Counted from the stretch's first letter, positions 1 through 8,347 are shown. The stretch: 38,697 nucleotides of DNA from RGEC01 sp044371405 (GCA_044371405.1 JBILTS010000007.1:1-38697), one strand, 5' to 3'. Numbers and translations are program-made. The notes: generated by a model not told the origin, from the letters alone.

Positions 1-2
1 TA

Positions 3-647
3 TTTATAGGCAAAATCTTCGGACAGCCAGCACCAGCAAACATTGTGGGGCCATTAAAAAACATCAATAAATCCTACGGCTTTAGCTTGCAAACAGGTTT
101 TCCTATTACCGGAAATACCCCTGTTTTTGATGGCAATCAATTCTCGAAAACACCCAGCGGTGCCGATTTTGGACTTGGCTTTAGTTATGGCAACAGATTC
201 GCAACAAAATGGCCGGAAATAGGTTTGAGTTTTAACCGATATTCAACCGGATATAAAACACCGGAACAGGACACATTATCCTACCGTCTGCAATCCAATT
301 ATCTTGGTATTGACTTACGGTACTGTATTTCTGAGAAAAAAGAGAGGAGTAGAAATCTTATTACCATGTCATTAACACCCGGCATTAGTTTAAGACAAAG
401 AAATCTCACCTACATTAAAGATAATGGTAAAGCGTTGTATGGCTCAGCTGAAAATTACAACCATATGATAACCCCTTTTAACTTTTCATTCCTCGTTTCC
501 GCGGCAAAAGAATTTGATTTCACGCAAGAAACAACCTCAAGACTGGAGCTTTTCACCCGGTGGAATACTGTATTTACCAAAAACGGGCAAGGTGTAATTA
601 GCCAACTGGCTATGGGCTTAAAACTTAGTTTTTTATACACACAATAA
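3..647 (+). CDS. Outer-membrane beta-barrel protein, 5' end outside window
   Basis: The reading frame is open to the left edge without a stop, so the gene starts upstream. A GTG at 45 is not a convincing start because in-frame codons before it continue the same protein. The visible part has alternating hydrophobic and polar residues with many Gly, Tyr, Phe and Asn, as in antiparallel transmembrane strands (for example around GLGFSYGNRF and LSFLVSAAKEF-like segments), and ends in an aromatic-rich final strand. This is the composition of small Bacteroidota outer-membrane barrels. No signal peptide can be seen because the N-terminus is missing. It converges with the gene at 713-1639 across an AT-rich 65-base gap with no clear hairpin. 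The specific role is unknown. Confidence 0.6.
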   Translation, partial: FIGKIFGQPAPANIVGPLKNINKSYGFSLQTGFPITGNTPVFDGNQFSKTPSGADFGLGFSYGNRFATKWPEIGLSFNRYSTGYKTPEQDTLSYRLQSNYLGIDLRYCISEKKERSRNLITMSLTPGISLRQRNLTYIKDNGKALYGSAENYNHMITPFNFSFLVSAAKEFDFTQETTSRLELFTRWNTVFTKNGQGVISQLAMGLKLSFLYTQ

Positions 648-712
648 TTAAAGCAATTTCAGATTAATCACTAAATTTAAACTAATTTTACATCTGATAA
701 TTTAAATATATT

Positions 713-1639
713 TTAATCAAAAATATATTCCCTGTCAAATGCATCAATAAATGATTCTTTAGAGGTATTGATGATTTTACATTGCTTATAATCTGCATAC
801 TTTCTTATCTGATAAAAACCATAAAAAAGCCGCTTTAAATTATTAAATTGTTTCCAGATGGGTTGCGCCACATAGTTTCCTGCCGCATCCCGATCAGACA
901 AGATATTTCTGGTAGGTGTTTTATCATAAAAATGATGCTGAACCATATACACATAATTATCATCACCCACTTCCAAATACTGATGAAAATTGGCATTCAC
1001 CCCAGATATATATATCTTTTTAAACCCTTCGTTTATCTTCTGAAACAATGCCATCTGAACCACATTCATGAACTGAGGATTCCCCAGTCCGGCCGGAAAA
1101 ATAAATTTATAGAGAAACCATTGAAATCCGGCCACTTTTATATTGTTAAAATAAACAATATTAATATTAGGATTTTGGCTAACCTCTTTGATAAACAATG
1201 AATTTTTTGCCCATACCGGTACATACAAATTCATATTCCATGCGGTTTTTTCTTTAATGCAACGGATGGAATTAACAGCAGCGATTACGGTATTTTTTTC
1301 ACCTTGCGATTTTTTCTCTCTCCAGGTATTCTCGGGATCGGCATATTCTTTCTCGTCTATCCAGAAAAACAGACCATCTTTAACAAAATAGGACTTGGGT
1401 TTAACCTGCTCATAAGCATCAGCCGTTGAAAATCCATTGACCACACAAACATGCTTACCCTGAAAATAATTGGGGTCTTTTGCCATGGCGGCAGAAAGGG
1501 CGGGGCCGTTGCCCATTACATAGCAATCTTCCGTATTGTCTACCGTGGGTTTTCTGTATTTTTTGGCTTTAATAACAATTTTAACAACCGATAAAATTGT
1601 ATCCACCAACTGTTTTATGAAATGTATCATTTTACCCAT
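713..1639 (-). CDS. Putative nonulosonate (sialyl/pseudaminyl) transferase, GT42/DUF115-like
   Basis: A 308-residue protein with no close family I can name with certainty. After a basic N-terminal helix it has VMGNGPAL (residues 41-48), then VVNGF (66-70), KPKSYFVKDGLFFW (80-93), a central IYISGVNANF (209-218), HH at 235-236 followed by F-Y, and a C-terminal CKIINTSKESF (287-297). This order matches, from memory, the Campylobacter Cst sialyltransferases of GT42 and the DUF115 domain of Maf proteins: a GNGPSL nucleotide-sugar loop, a CNQF-like strand, an IYLSGIDFY-like strand, a catalytic His, and a C-terminal strand with Asn-Ser. It starts 13 bases after pseI on the same strand, so it is probably the last gene of the pseudaminic-acid operon. 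Inference: it transfers pseudaminic acid from CMP-Pse to a glycan or protein. It could instead be a different GT-B/Rossmann glycan enzyme. Confidence 0.5.
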   Translation of the reverse strand: MGKMIHFIKQLVDTILSVVKIVIKAKKYRKPTVDNTEDCYVMGNGPALSAAMAKDPNYFQGKHVCVVNGFSTADAYEQVKPKSYFVKDGLFFWIDEKEYADPENTWREKKSQGEKNTVIAAVNSIRCIKEKTAWNMNLYVPVWAKNSLFIKEVSQNPNINIVYFNNIKVAGFQWFLYKFIFPAGLGNPQFMNVVQMALFQKINEGFKKIYISGVNANFHQYLEVGDDNYVYMVQHHFYDKTPTRNILSDRDAAGNYVAQPIWKQFNNLKRLFYGFYQIRKYADYKQCKIINTSKESFIDAFDREYIFD

Positions 1640-1652
1640 GCCTGCTACATCT

Positions 1653-2702
1653 TCATTCGAGCATATCCAGATTTAGCCGTTCTCCTTTTTTGTAGGATTT
1701 ATTGAATTTTCTACCGTTTACCTCAGGCCAGTGCTTAGGATGCAACCCAAAACCCGGCCTTACGCTTCGCACATTTACCTCGTTAACCACATCTCCGGCC
1801 TGCACATCTTCTGCCACGTATAGACTGCGTGCGTGGGCCCTTCCGGATTGCATTTTCTCGGTCAATGCATAATCATCGGTACCTTTCATTTTTTCGGCCA
1901 TCCTTACAGCAGAAACCAGGTTTTTCCAGTCGGCCGGCTCCAGACTGAAAGCCGCATCAGGTCCGCCCAGCGATTTATCTAAAATGAAGTGCTTTTCTAT
2001 TAAGCAGGCACCATAAACCGCAGCTGTCACAGGGGCCACAATATCCAGGGTGTGGTCGCTGAGTCCAACCTCCACGTTAAAATCTGCCCTAATCCGCGGG
2101 ATCATGCTCAGATTGGCCTCTTCAGGCGGTGTGGGATAACCGCTGGTACATTTCAAAATCACAATTTGATTATTGCCCATCCTGCGGCACGCATCCACCG
2201 CCAGCTGAATGTCTTCGTATCCTGCAATGCCAGTGCTCATGATAATGGGCTTGCCTTTGGAAGCCGCATGCTCAATCAGCGGTATATCGGTTATCTCGAA
2301 ACTGGCAATTTTAAAAGCGGTGATGCCGCATTGATCCAGGAACTCAACTTCCTCATGACCAAAGGGTGAGCTAAAGAATTCCATGCCCAGGCTATGAGAA
2401 AGCTCCATCAGTGGAACCGTCCATTCCCAGGGGGTATAAATATCCTTGTATAAATCGTAATAGGGCGTTCCATCCCATAGGGTTCCACCGCCTACAACAA
2501 AATCTTTATTATCCGTTTCCAGCGTAATGTTTCCCGGCTTCAAGGTCTGAATTTTTACAGCATCCAGGCCGCATTCCTTCATGGAAATCACCGACTTTCG
2601 GGCTATCTCAAAATCGCCGCGGTGATTGCCACTGAGCTCACCCGCAATCAGTGCAGGCAGGCCATGGCCTATATGCTTTTTACCAAAAACAATACTGCTC
2701 AT
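1653..2702 (-). CDS. pseI: Pseudaminic acid synthase PseI
   Basis: PseI condenses 2,4-diacetamido-2,4,6-trideoxy-L-altrose with phosphoenolpyruvate to give pseudaminic acid in the cytoplasm. The protein (349 residues from the ATG at 2702) has the NeuB-type TIM barrel: the PALIAGELSGNH start, AVKIQT, TLWDGTPYYDLYKDIYTPWEW typical of PseI rather than NeuB, FFSSPF, FKIASFEI, IIMSTGIAG, GLSDHT, EKHF and GPDAAFSLEP. It then has a C-terminal antifreeze-like SAF domain (about residues 290-345, with SLYVAEDV and VRPGFGLHP). A TTG three codons upstream overlaps the -7 element, so the ATG at 2702 is preferred. It is followed 13 bases later by the putative transferase gene and diverges from pseG with only about 56 bases between the two chosen starts. 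Confidence 0.95.
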   Translation of the reverse strand: MSSIVFGKKHIGHGLPALIAGELSGNHRGDFEIARKSVISMKECGLDAVKIQTLKPGNITLETDNKDFVVGGGTLWDGTPYYDLYKDIYTPWEWTVPLMELSHSLGMEFFSSPFGHEEVEFLDQCGITAFKIASFEITDIPLIEHAASKGKPIIMSTGIAGYEDIQLAVDACRRMGNNQIVILKCTSGYPTPPEEANLSMIPRIRADFNVEVGLSDHTLDIVAPVTAAVYGACLIEKHFILDKSLGGPDAAFSLEPADWKNLVSAVRMAEKMKGTDDYALTEKMQSGRAHARSLYVAEDVQAGDVVNEVNVRSVRPGFGLHPKHWPEVNGRKFNKSYKKGERLNLDMLE

Positions 2703-2708
2703 CCTCAG

Positions 2709-2716
2709 CAAAGTTA
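2709..2716 (-). promoter_or_regulatory. -7 element TAACTTTG of pseI
   Basis: On the minus strand TAACTTTG lies 6 bases before the pseI ATG, an exact match to the Bacteroidota -7 consensus TAnnTTTG. A clear -33 TTG is not visible. The expected transcription start falls at or next to the start codon. Confidence 0.65.
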
Positions 2717-2729
2717 GCCCATTTTAAGG

Positions 2730-2737
2730 TACATTTG
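2730..2737 (+). promoter_or_regulatory. -7 element TACATTTG of pseG
   Basis: TACATTTG on the plus strand is an exact TAnnTTTG match, separated by 13 bases from the pseI element on the other strand. The two polymerase footprints would overlap, so the two genes may compete for transcription initiation. Confidence 0.6.
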
Positions 2738-2758
2738 CACGTGTTGCAAAGGCCCGAT

Positions 2759-3718
2759 TTGTTCGTCATCATCACAGGGAATCCCGGCATTGGGCTGGGC
2801 CATGTGAATCGCTGTACATCACTTTGCGATAACGTAAGGGATTTTTTTTCGAATATTTATTTTGTATTTAATGCATCAGATGAATCCCTTAACTACCCTT
2901 TTTACCCCTGTGTTTACACCCAAGACAGGATCCAGCACACCTTGCAGCACGCCAGGCCCGGCGACCATGTAATACTGGATGATTATTCCCTGACGGCAGC
3001 CGATGCAAACACATTAAAAAAGCACGATTTGTGGACCATTGGCATCAATGATATTCCGGCTGATGCCCTTCCCTGTGATGTCATCATCAACCACCTGCCC
3101 GGGGTGGATGCGCAACTGTTTCATCAACTGAAAGAAGCGCGATTATTGCTTGGCGCCAAGTATTTAATGCTGAGAAAACCATTCCTGGATGCACTTAAAA
3201 TTAAGGGAACCCATATCCCGGAAAACGGGCTCTTCATAGCCATGGGCGGCACAGATCCCGCACGCCTTACCGTCAAATACCTGGACGCAGCCCTGGAAGC
3301 GGGCATGGTCCCCATCCACATGGTAACCAGCAACCTCAACCCCAATTTGCATGTACTGAAGGAACGATGCAGTGAAAGTGTAAAACTTCATTTAGGCATT
3401 GACGCAGACAGCATGGTTTCGCTGATTAGGGAATGCAAATTCGCGGTTGTAACGGCCTCCACCCTCACCCTGGAATCCATGTGTGTGGGATCTTGCATTG
3501 CCACCGGCTACACCCACGCAAATCAAAAACTGATAGCAGCCACCTGCGAGAAAAACAACACTGCGTTCAATGCAGGCGACTTAAACCAAGCTGATGCAAC
3601 GGCAGTTCTGGAGCACTTAAAACAATTGGATCCTGCTATCCTCAGAACCAATCAGTACCAGCTGATGCATGTAGCCAATCCGGCAAATTTTAAAGACATT
3701 TTACAAAACAGGGAATAG
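2759..3718 (+). CDS. pseG: UDP-2,4-diacetamido-2,4,6-trideoxy-beta-L-altropyranose hydrolase PseG
   Basis: PseG removes UDP from the nucleotide sugar before PseI acts. The protein has a GT-B-like fold with the N-terminal loop GIGLGHVNRC holding the catalytic His (about residue 15), HVILDDYSL, the PseG signature LLLGAKYLMLRKPF, an AMGGTDP nucleotide-binding loop and a C-terminal TASTLTLESMCVG...HANQ region. An upstream ATG at 2651 would run through the pseI start and the promoter and adds no conserved residues, so it is rejected. TTG at 2759 fits the family N-terminus; GTG at 2741 or TTG at 2744 are alternatives. At about 319 residues it is longer than Campylobacter PseG (about 274) but has no visible fused acetyltransferase domain. 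It is inverted relative to the other pse genes and converges on pseF with a 15-base gap. Confidence 0.88.
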   Translation: MFVIITGNPGIGLGHVNRCTSLCDNVRDFFSNIYFVFNASDESLNYPFYPCVYTQDRIQHTLQHARPGDHVILDDYSLTAADANTLKKHDLWTIGINDIPADALPCDVIINHLPGVDAQLFHQLKEARLLLGAKYLMLRKPFLDALKIKGTHIPENGLFIAMGGTDPARLTVKYLDAALEAGMVPIHMVTSNLNPNLHVLKERCSESVKLHLGIDADSMVSLIRECKFAVVTASTLTLESMCVGSCIATGYTHANQKLIAATCEKNNTAFNAGDLNQADATAVLEHLKQLDPAILRTNQYQLMHVANPANFKDILQNRE

Positions 3719-3733
3719 CGGACCATGATGCCC

Positions 3734-4414
3734 TTAGCCGGCATGCATGATTTTATATTTCAGTTCGGCAACCCGCCAGTCGCTTTCATTATCAATATCC
3801 TGGCAATACATTTCATCTACCTCAAATGCCAGGGTCTTCTCCATAAAGATTTTCCCTGTTTGCAGGAACTTTTCAATATTGATCCAAAAAAACAATCCGG
3901 CATCATGGAAAGAAGGCGGCAAATCCTGGGATCGTATATTCATGTTTTCAGGGTGAATCATGCTCAACCAGCCCTCCTCAGATTTCATGGCACGCTGAAT
4001 GGGAAATGAAAAACGAACCACCGGCAGCAAACTATCTGCACCGGAAGCTGCAAATTCCCGGTAAGATTTTTTCAGCATGTCTGCATCCACAAAGGGAGCC
4101 GTTGCATAAATCATGCACAGGGTACCTTCATGAATATTCAAGTCTGACAGCACTTCTTTCACCACCTCACTGATTGTGGCGGTATCCGAGGCCGTGGCAG
4201 CACTGCGGTTGTGAATGATCACTTGCTGCGTTTTGCACAATTCGGCAATTTCTGGCTTATCCGTACTTACATGTATTTCTGAAAAAATGCCTGAATTACT
4301 TGCTGCATCAATACTGTACTGAATGATGGGCTTACCCAGGAAGGAACGGCTATTTTTACCGGGTATCCTTTTGCTGCCACCCCTGGCGGGTATCAATGCC
4401 AGTATTTTATCCAT
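3734..4414 (-). CDS. pseF: Pseudaminic acid cytidylyltransferase PseF
   Basis: PseF activates pseudaminic acid with CTP to CMP-pseudaminic acid, the donor used by the transferase. The 226-residue protein begins with the CMP-sugar synthetase motif IPARGGSKRIPGKN (residues 8-21), followed by PIIQYSID, VSTDKPEIAELC and a central MIYATAPFVDADML substrate loop, and is of normal length for the family. It begins 7 bases after the pseC stop, so it is translated from the pseB-pseC transcript. Assignment to PseF over NeuA rests on the PseI/PseG/PseB/PseC context and overall similarity, which fit pseudaminic rather than neuraminic acid. Confidence 0.93.
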   Translation of the reverse strand: MDKILALIPARGGSKRIPGKNSRSFLGKPIIQYSIDAASNSGIFSEIHVSTDKPEIAELCKTQQVIIHNRSAATASDTATISEVVKEVLSDLNIHEGTLCMIYATAPFVDADMLKKSYREFAASGADSLLPVVRFSFPIQRAMKSEEGWLSMIHPENMNIRSQDLPPSFHDAGLFFWINIEKFLQTGKIFMEKTLAFEVDEMYCQDIDNESDWRVAELKYKIMHAG

Positions 4415-4421
4415 GTTTAAC

Positions 4422-5570
4422 TTATTGCTTTCGCAAAAAATCCTTCACCAGTTCGATTACATAATCCTGATCTTCGTCAGATAATGACGGATACATGGGA
4501 AGACTCAGGCACTCCTGATAATATTTTTCTGCTTTTGGAAAATCGCCCTGCTTGAAACCCAAGCTGCGATAGTAAGGCATGGTATGCATGGGGATGTAAT
4601 GAATCTGAGCAAAAACCCCATTTCCCCTCAGGAAATCATACAGTGCTTTTCTGTTGGCTGTAGTGATGACGTATAAATGATAGGCATGCCCAACGCCTTC
4701 AGGCACATGGGTAAACGACAGATTCCATCCGGCAAATGCCTCGCTGTAGCGTCTGGCGATGGTTCTGCGTCTGGCAAGCCCTTCATCGGCCCTGCTTAAC
4801 TGGGAAGTACCCAAGGCACAAAGTATGTCTGGCATGCGGTAATTGTAGCCCAGATCCTGCATTTCCATATACCATCCACCATGGTTTTCGTGCATCTTTT
4901 GCGGATCGCGGGTGATGCCGTGGGTGCGCAGTAATCTCAATGTGTCAATTAGTGCGGGATTATTTCCGGTTATCATTCCCCCTTCTCCGCAGGCAATGTG
5001 TTTAACGGGATGAAAGGAAAAGATGGCAAGATCAGCGTAATGTCCGTCTCCACAGAAGCGTTTTTCCCCTTTTGAATCGGTAAAATAGCCACCAGGTGCA
5101 TGACAGGCATCTTCAATTATCTTGAGGCCGTATTGATTGGCCAATGTTTTTACCTCATCCATTCTTAACGGATAACCCGCAAAATCTACCGGAATAACAC
5201 CCTTGTACTTACCCGTTTTCAGCTTGTCCTCCAGCTGGTTCAAATCCATGGTCAGCGTAGCGGGATCGATATCCACAAAATCTACCTGACCGCCGCAATA
5301 CAAAATGCAATTTCCGCTGGCCACAAAGGATATGGGCGTTGTAATCCATTTATCACCGGGCTGAACATCCAGTGCCATGGCACACAAATGCAACGCCGCC
5401 GTGCCATTGGCCACAGCAACTGCATGCGAGGCATGAACATGGGAGGCAAATCCTTTTTCAAATTTCTCTACCTCAGGACCCTGGGTCAGAAAATCGCCTG
5501 TAAGCACGGCACTTACCGCATCTACATCTTGCTGGGTTATCTGCTGCCTGCCGTAGGGAATGTTTTTCAT
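4422..5570 (-). CDS. pseC: UDP-4-amino-4,6-dideoxy-N-acetyl-beta-L-altrosamine transaminase PseC
   Basis: PseC is the PLP-dependent aminotransferase (DegT/DnrJ/EryC1 family) that places the amino group on C4 of the PseB product. The 382-residue protein has the family hallmarks: NGTAALHLC (55-63), a TTPISFVAS strand, IIEDACHAPGG (151-161), FSFHPVK with the Schiff-base lysine at K190, and GEGGMI (195-200), then YNYRMPDI and a C-terminal YHLYVI strand. The ATG at 5570 overlaps the pseB stop by 4 bases (ATGA), showing translational coupling. The next step, C4 N-acetylation by PseH, has no gene in this window. Confidence 0.94.
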   Translation of the reverse strand: MKNIPYGRQQITQQDVDAVSAVLTGDFLTQGPEVEKFEKGFASHVHASHAVAVANGTAALHLCAMALDVQPGDKWITTPISFVASGNCILYCGGQVDFVDIDPATLTMDLNQLEDKLKTGKYKGVIPVDFAGYPLRMDEVKTLANQYGLKIIEDACHAPGGYFTDSKGEKRFCGDGHYADLAIFSFHPVKHIACGEGGMITGNNPALIDTLRLLRTHGITRDPQKMHENHGGWYMEMQDLGYNYRMPDILCALGTSQLSRADEGLARRRTIARRYSEAFAGWNLSFTHVPEGVGHAYHLYVITTANRKALYDFLRGNGVFAQIHYIPMHTMPYYRSLGFKQGDFPKAEKYYQECLSLPMYPSLSDEDQDYVIELVKDFLRKQ

Positions 5571-6601
5571 ACCGGGGTAAATTCAGAATCCATGTGGATT
5601 TTGATGAGCTCTCTGATGGCCTCCACAGACAGCCACTGATCGTTCTCTCCGCTGTTGTATTTGAAACCCTGGACCACAGGATTGGCACCGAAATGCTGTT
5701 GCCAGTCATTAAGGTTGAAATTGGGCACCGTGGGCAATATTGCATAGTAATCTCCGCAATCGAAGGTATTGAAGCTGTCACTTTCCGTAATCATTTCCTC
5801 ATGAATCTTCTCACCCGGCCTGATGCCCACTATTTCACGTTGGCAATTCGGGCCAATGGCCTCGGCTACATCGCCAATTTTATAGGAAGGAATCTTGGGG
5901 ACAAAAATTTCACCACCCCAGGCATTTTTAAGTGCCAGCAACACCAGATTCACTCCATCTTGCAGGGTAATGTTAAAACGGGTCATGCGTTCGTCGGTGA
6001 TGGGCAATTTTCCGGTTTGGGCTTTTTCCAGAAAAAAAGGCATTACACTGCCCCTGCTTCCCATTACATTGCCATAGCGTACTACAGAGAACGTAATATT
6101 TCGCTTTCCGCGAATGTTGTTGGCTGCAGTAAACAGCTTATCGCTGCACAATTTGGTAGCTCCATATAAATTGATAGGGGCAGCAGCTTTGTCGGTGCTC
6201 AACGCCACAACTTTTTCCACGCCCTGATCCAGGGATGCCTCAATGATGTTCTGAGCGCCCATGACATTGGTTTTCACAAACTCCCAGGGGTTGTACTCTG
6301 CAGCCGGAACCTGTTTCAGCGCAGCTGCATGAATTACGATGTCAATACCCTCCAGTGCGCGACGCAACCTATCCAAATCGCGAACATCACCGAGAAAATA
6401 GCGAATTCTATGGTCTGTTCCTGAACTCCATTTCTGGCTCATTTCAAATTGTTTGAGTTCATCGCGGCTGTAAACCACCAGACGTTCCATCTGGGGATAA
6501 AGCTGCAGCAATGTCTCCATGAATTTCTTACCAAATGAGCCCGTACCTCCGGTAATGAGTACACTTTTTTTGTTTAAATCAGGGAAGTGACTTTCGAACA
6601 T
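5567..6601 (-). CDS. pseB: UDP-N-acetylglucosamine 4,6-dehydratase (inverting) PseB
   Basis: PseB is the first committed enzyme of pseudaminic acid synthesis; it removes water from UDP-GlcNAc and inverts C5. The 344-residue short-chain dehydrogenase has the NAD(P) loop LITGGTGSFGKKF (15-27), YSRDELKQFEM (44-54), GDVRD (71-75), HAAALKQVP (91-99), a STDKAA catalytic loop (D137, K138) and the Y146-x3-K150 pair in NLYGATKL. These match PseB/FlaA1 rather than the retaining PglF type, which is longer and membrane-bound. The ATG at 6601 is 5 bases after a -7 element. The gene overlaps pseC by 4 bases. Confidence 0.95.
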   Translation of the reverse strand: MFESHFPDLNKKSVLITGGTGSFGKKFMETLLQLYPQMERLVVYSRDELKQFEMSQKWSSGTDHRIRYFLGDVRDLDRLRRALEGIDIVIHAAALKQVPAAEYNPWEFVKTNVMGAQNIIEASLDQGVEKVVALSTDKAAAPINLYGATKLCSDKLFTAANNIRGKRNITFSVVRYGNVMGSRGSVMPFFLEKAQTGKLPITDERMTRFNITLQDGVNLVLLALKNAWGGEIFVPKIPSYKIGDVAEAIGPNCQREIVGIRPGEKIHEEMITESDSFNTFDCGDYYAILPTVPNFNLNDWQQHFGANPVVQGFKYNSGENDQWLSVEAIRELIKIHMDSEFTPV

Positions 6602-6606
6602 AAATG

Positions 6607-6614
6607 CAAAGTTA
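6607..6614 (-). promoter_or_regulatory. -7 element TAACTTTG of pseB
   Basis: Minus-strand TAACTTTG lies 5 bases before the pseB ATG, within the 40-base gap after the flippase gene. It suggests pseB-pseC-pseF can be transcribed separately from the flippase. Confidence 0.65.
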
Positions 6615-6641
6615 ACATTAATTGACGGATATACTACCGCA

Positions 6642-8144
6642 CTATGCCTTTCCGAATCCCAATTTCGCCAGCAGCTTCCTGCCCATACTCTCTATATCTT
6701 CACTCAGTTTAAACTTGAGTAAAACGAACAGCAGTGCCGCAATGATGACGATATTTTTTAGCAGTACATCAAACCAAAAAACACCTGTAATCTGAACCCA
6801 GGTGATAAACATCAAGAGTATGGCAAGCACACCGGCCATGATAAAGACTTTGCTATTGTAGGGATTCAGCCGATACATAAACCATATAATCGCCCCGGTA
6901 ACGAGGGCGCCCATCAGCCACACCAAGGCCGTTGCTGTGGCGGCTCCTTCTATGCCATAGAGCGGAATCATGTAGTTATTTAGCAATATTCCGGTGGCAA
7001 GGCAAACGGCATTGATGATCAGCGACAGATAATATCGGTGCGAAAAAATTAAGATGGCAGAACTATTACCCTGAAGGAGGAGACATAATTTACCCATGCC
7101 CAGAATCAGCACGGCCCATTTTCCGGGTTCGTACTTTTCGCCGTTTGGCATCCAGTGATAAAAAAGATCGATATTGACCCAAATCATCAGCAGCACGATG
7201 GCACCAATAATGAACTGGTTCAAGGTGGTTTTTTGATAAAGACGTTGCATTTCCTGTTTGTCACCTCGGTGCATGGCATCAGAAAGCACGGGATTTGAAA
7301 TCTGCAGAATGCTGCGTGTGGGTATTTCTATAATCACCGCCATATTCACTGCAATGGAATAAACGCCGGTAGCCACCAAACCATCTAGGCCACTGATCAT
7401 CACAAAATCCAGACGCTGAATAAACAAATTGGCCGTATAAGTGAGAAAAAGATAGCCCGTGTATACGGAAAACTCCTTTTTCATGCCGGATTGAGCTGCA
7501 ATGTGTCCAAAATCGGGACGAAAAGACAGGCGGGTAATGCGCAACACAAACCACAAATTCAGGAAGGCGGCGAGTGCGTAAACTGCGGGTGTGAGCTTTA
7601 CGGCGGTATCGAAATCAATCCAGCTGAGGTAAAACACAAAACCGATGAGCCCCAGCATAATTCTGACCACGTTCTCGCGGATAAAGCTGGAAAAAAGAAT
7701 ATTGCTGAGTGACGCTGAAAAAACCTCCAGCACCGTATTGTAACTGAAAAAGAAAATGAAAGGGATAAGCAGATAATAATAATTCAAGAAGGCAGCGGAA
7801 TTAATTTCCAGATAGGATACCACCTGTGGCTGAAAGAATAAAAGGGCCAGGGAAACCAGTAAAAAACCGGCAAATGGGATGAGCAACAGCCAGAAACCTA
7901 CGCCATGGTGGCCTTTCTCCTCATTTTTAAAACGCGGGAAAAACTTCCAGATAGAATAACCGGTTCCCAATTGAGCAACACCCGCCAGCAAGGCACCCAG
8001 TTCTATGAACATGCGGATGATGCCATTTTCTTCCACGGTGTAGACCAGCGGAAATAGGTAAAATGTGGTAAACAAACCCACGGCACTGCCGGCATAATTA
8101 ATGACCGATGCCCAAAGACTTTGTCTGGCAATAACACCACGCAT
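6642..8144 (-). CDS. Wzx-type polysaccharide flippase (MOP superfamily)
   Basis: A 500-residue integral membrane protein with a series of long hydrophobic segments through its length, about 12-14 by eye, including LWASVINYAGSAVGLFTTFYLF at the N-terminus and paired C-terminal helices around residues 440-480. It has the polysaccharide biosynthesis/MATE-like layout of O-antigen and S-layer glycan flippases and no catalytic domain. It would move a lipid-linked glycan across the inner membrane. It is the first gene of the minus-strand run that leads into pseB and has its own promoter 4 bases before the ATG. The N-terminal sequence MRGVIARQSLWAS is typical of Bacteroidota homologues. The substrate is inferred from the neighbouring pse genes. 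Confidence 0.85.
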   Translation of the reverse strand: MRGVIARQSLWASVINYAGSAVGLFTTFYLFPLVYTVEENGIIRMFIELGALLAGVAQLGTGYSIWKFFPRFKNEEKGHHGVGFWLLLIPFAGFLLVSLALLFFQPQVVSYLEINSAAFLNYYYLLIPFIFFFSYNTVLEVFSASLSNILFSSFIRENVVRIMLGLIGFVFYLSWIDFDTAVKLTPAVYALAAFLNLWFVLRITRLSFRPDFGHIAAQSGMKKEFSVYTGYLFLTYTANLFIQRLDFVMISGLDGLVATGVYSIAVNMAVIIEIPTRSILQISNPVLSDAMHRGDKQEMQRLYQKTTLNQFIIGAIVLLMIWVNIDLFYHWMPNGEKYEPGKWAVLILGMGKLCLLLQGNSSAILIFSHRYYLSLIINAVCLATGILLNNYMIPLYGIEGAATATALVWLMGALVTGAIIWFMYRLNPYNSKVFIMAGVLAILLMFITWVQITGVFWFDVLLKNIVIIAALLFVLLKFKLSEDIESMGRKLLAKLGFGKA

Positions 8145-8148
8145 GGAG

Positions 8149-8156
8149 CAAAGGTA
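8149..8156 (-). promoter_or_regulatory. -7 element TACCTTTG of the flippase gene
   Basis: Minus-strand TACCTTTG lies 4 bases before the ATG, an exact TAnnTTTG match. The transcript is expected to be leaderless or nearly so. Confidence 0.65.
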
Positions 8157-8316
8157 TAATGTGATGCTTACAACCTATTCCATTCACGACAAAATCCTAC
8201 AATAAACCGATTATCACTTTAACTAACTTCAATTTCAGCCAAAAGCTGCGGAGGTTGTTTGGAATCATTTTCCCGTCAAAAATTCGGTCGGGATAAAAAT
8301 ATTTTAACCAAATTTA

Positions 8317-8347
8317 TTGAAAATCTCCCTAACAATCCCTTAATTCG
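8317..8347 (+). promoter_or_regulatory. Candidate promoter of the Omp28 lipoprotein gene
   Basis: TTG at 8317-8319, a 20-base spacer, and TTAATTCG at 8340-8347 (one mismatch to TAnnTTCG) lie 30 bases before the ATG at 8378. The 233-base region from 8145 to 8377 otherwise holds only AT-rich leader sequence ending in an A-rich run before the start codon. Confidence 0.35.

Noticed and set aside
2651..2758. Upstream ATG start for pseG
   Set aside because: It would run across the pseI start and both -7 elements; conserved residues begin at 2759 or slightly before.
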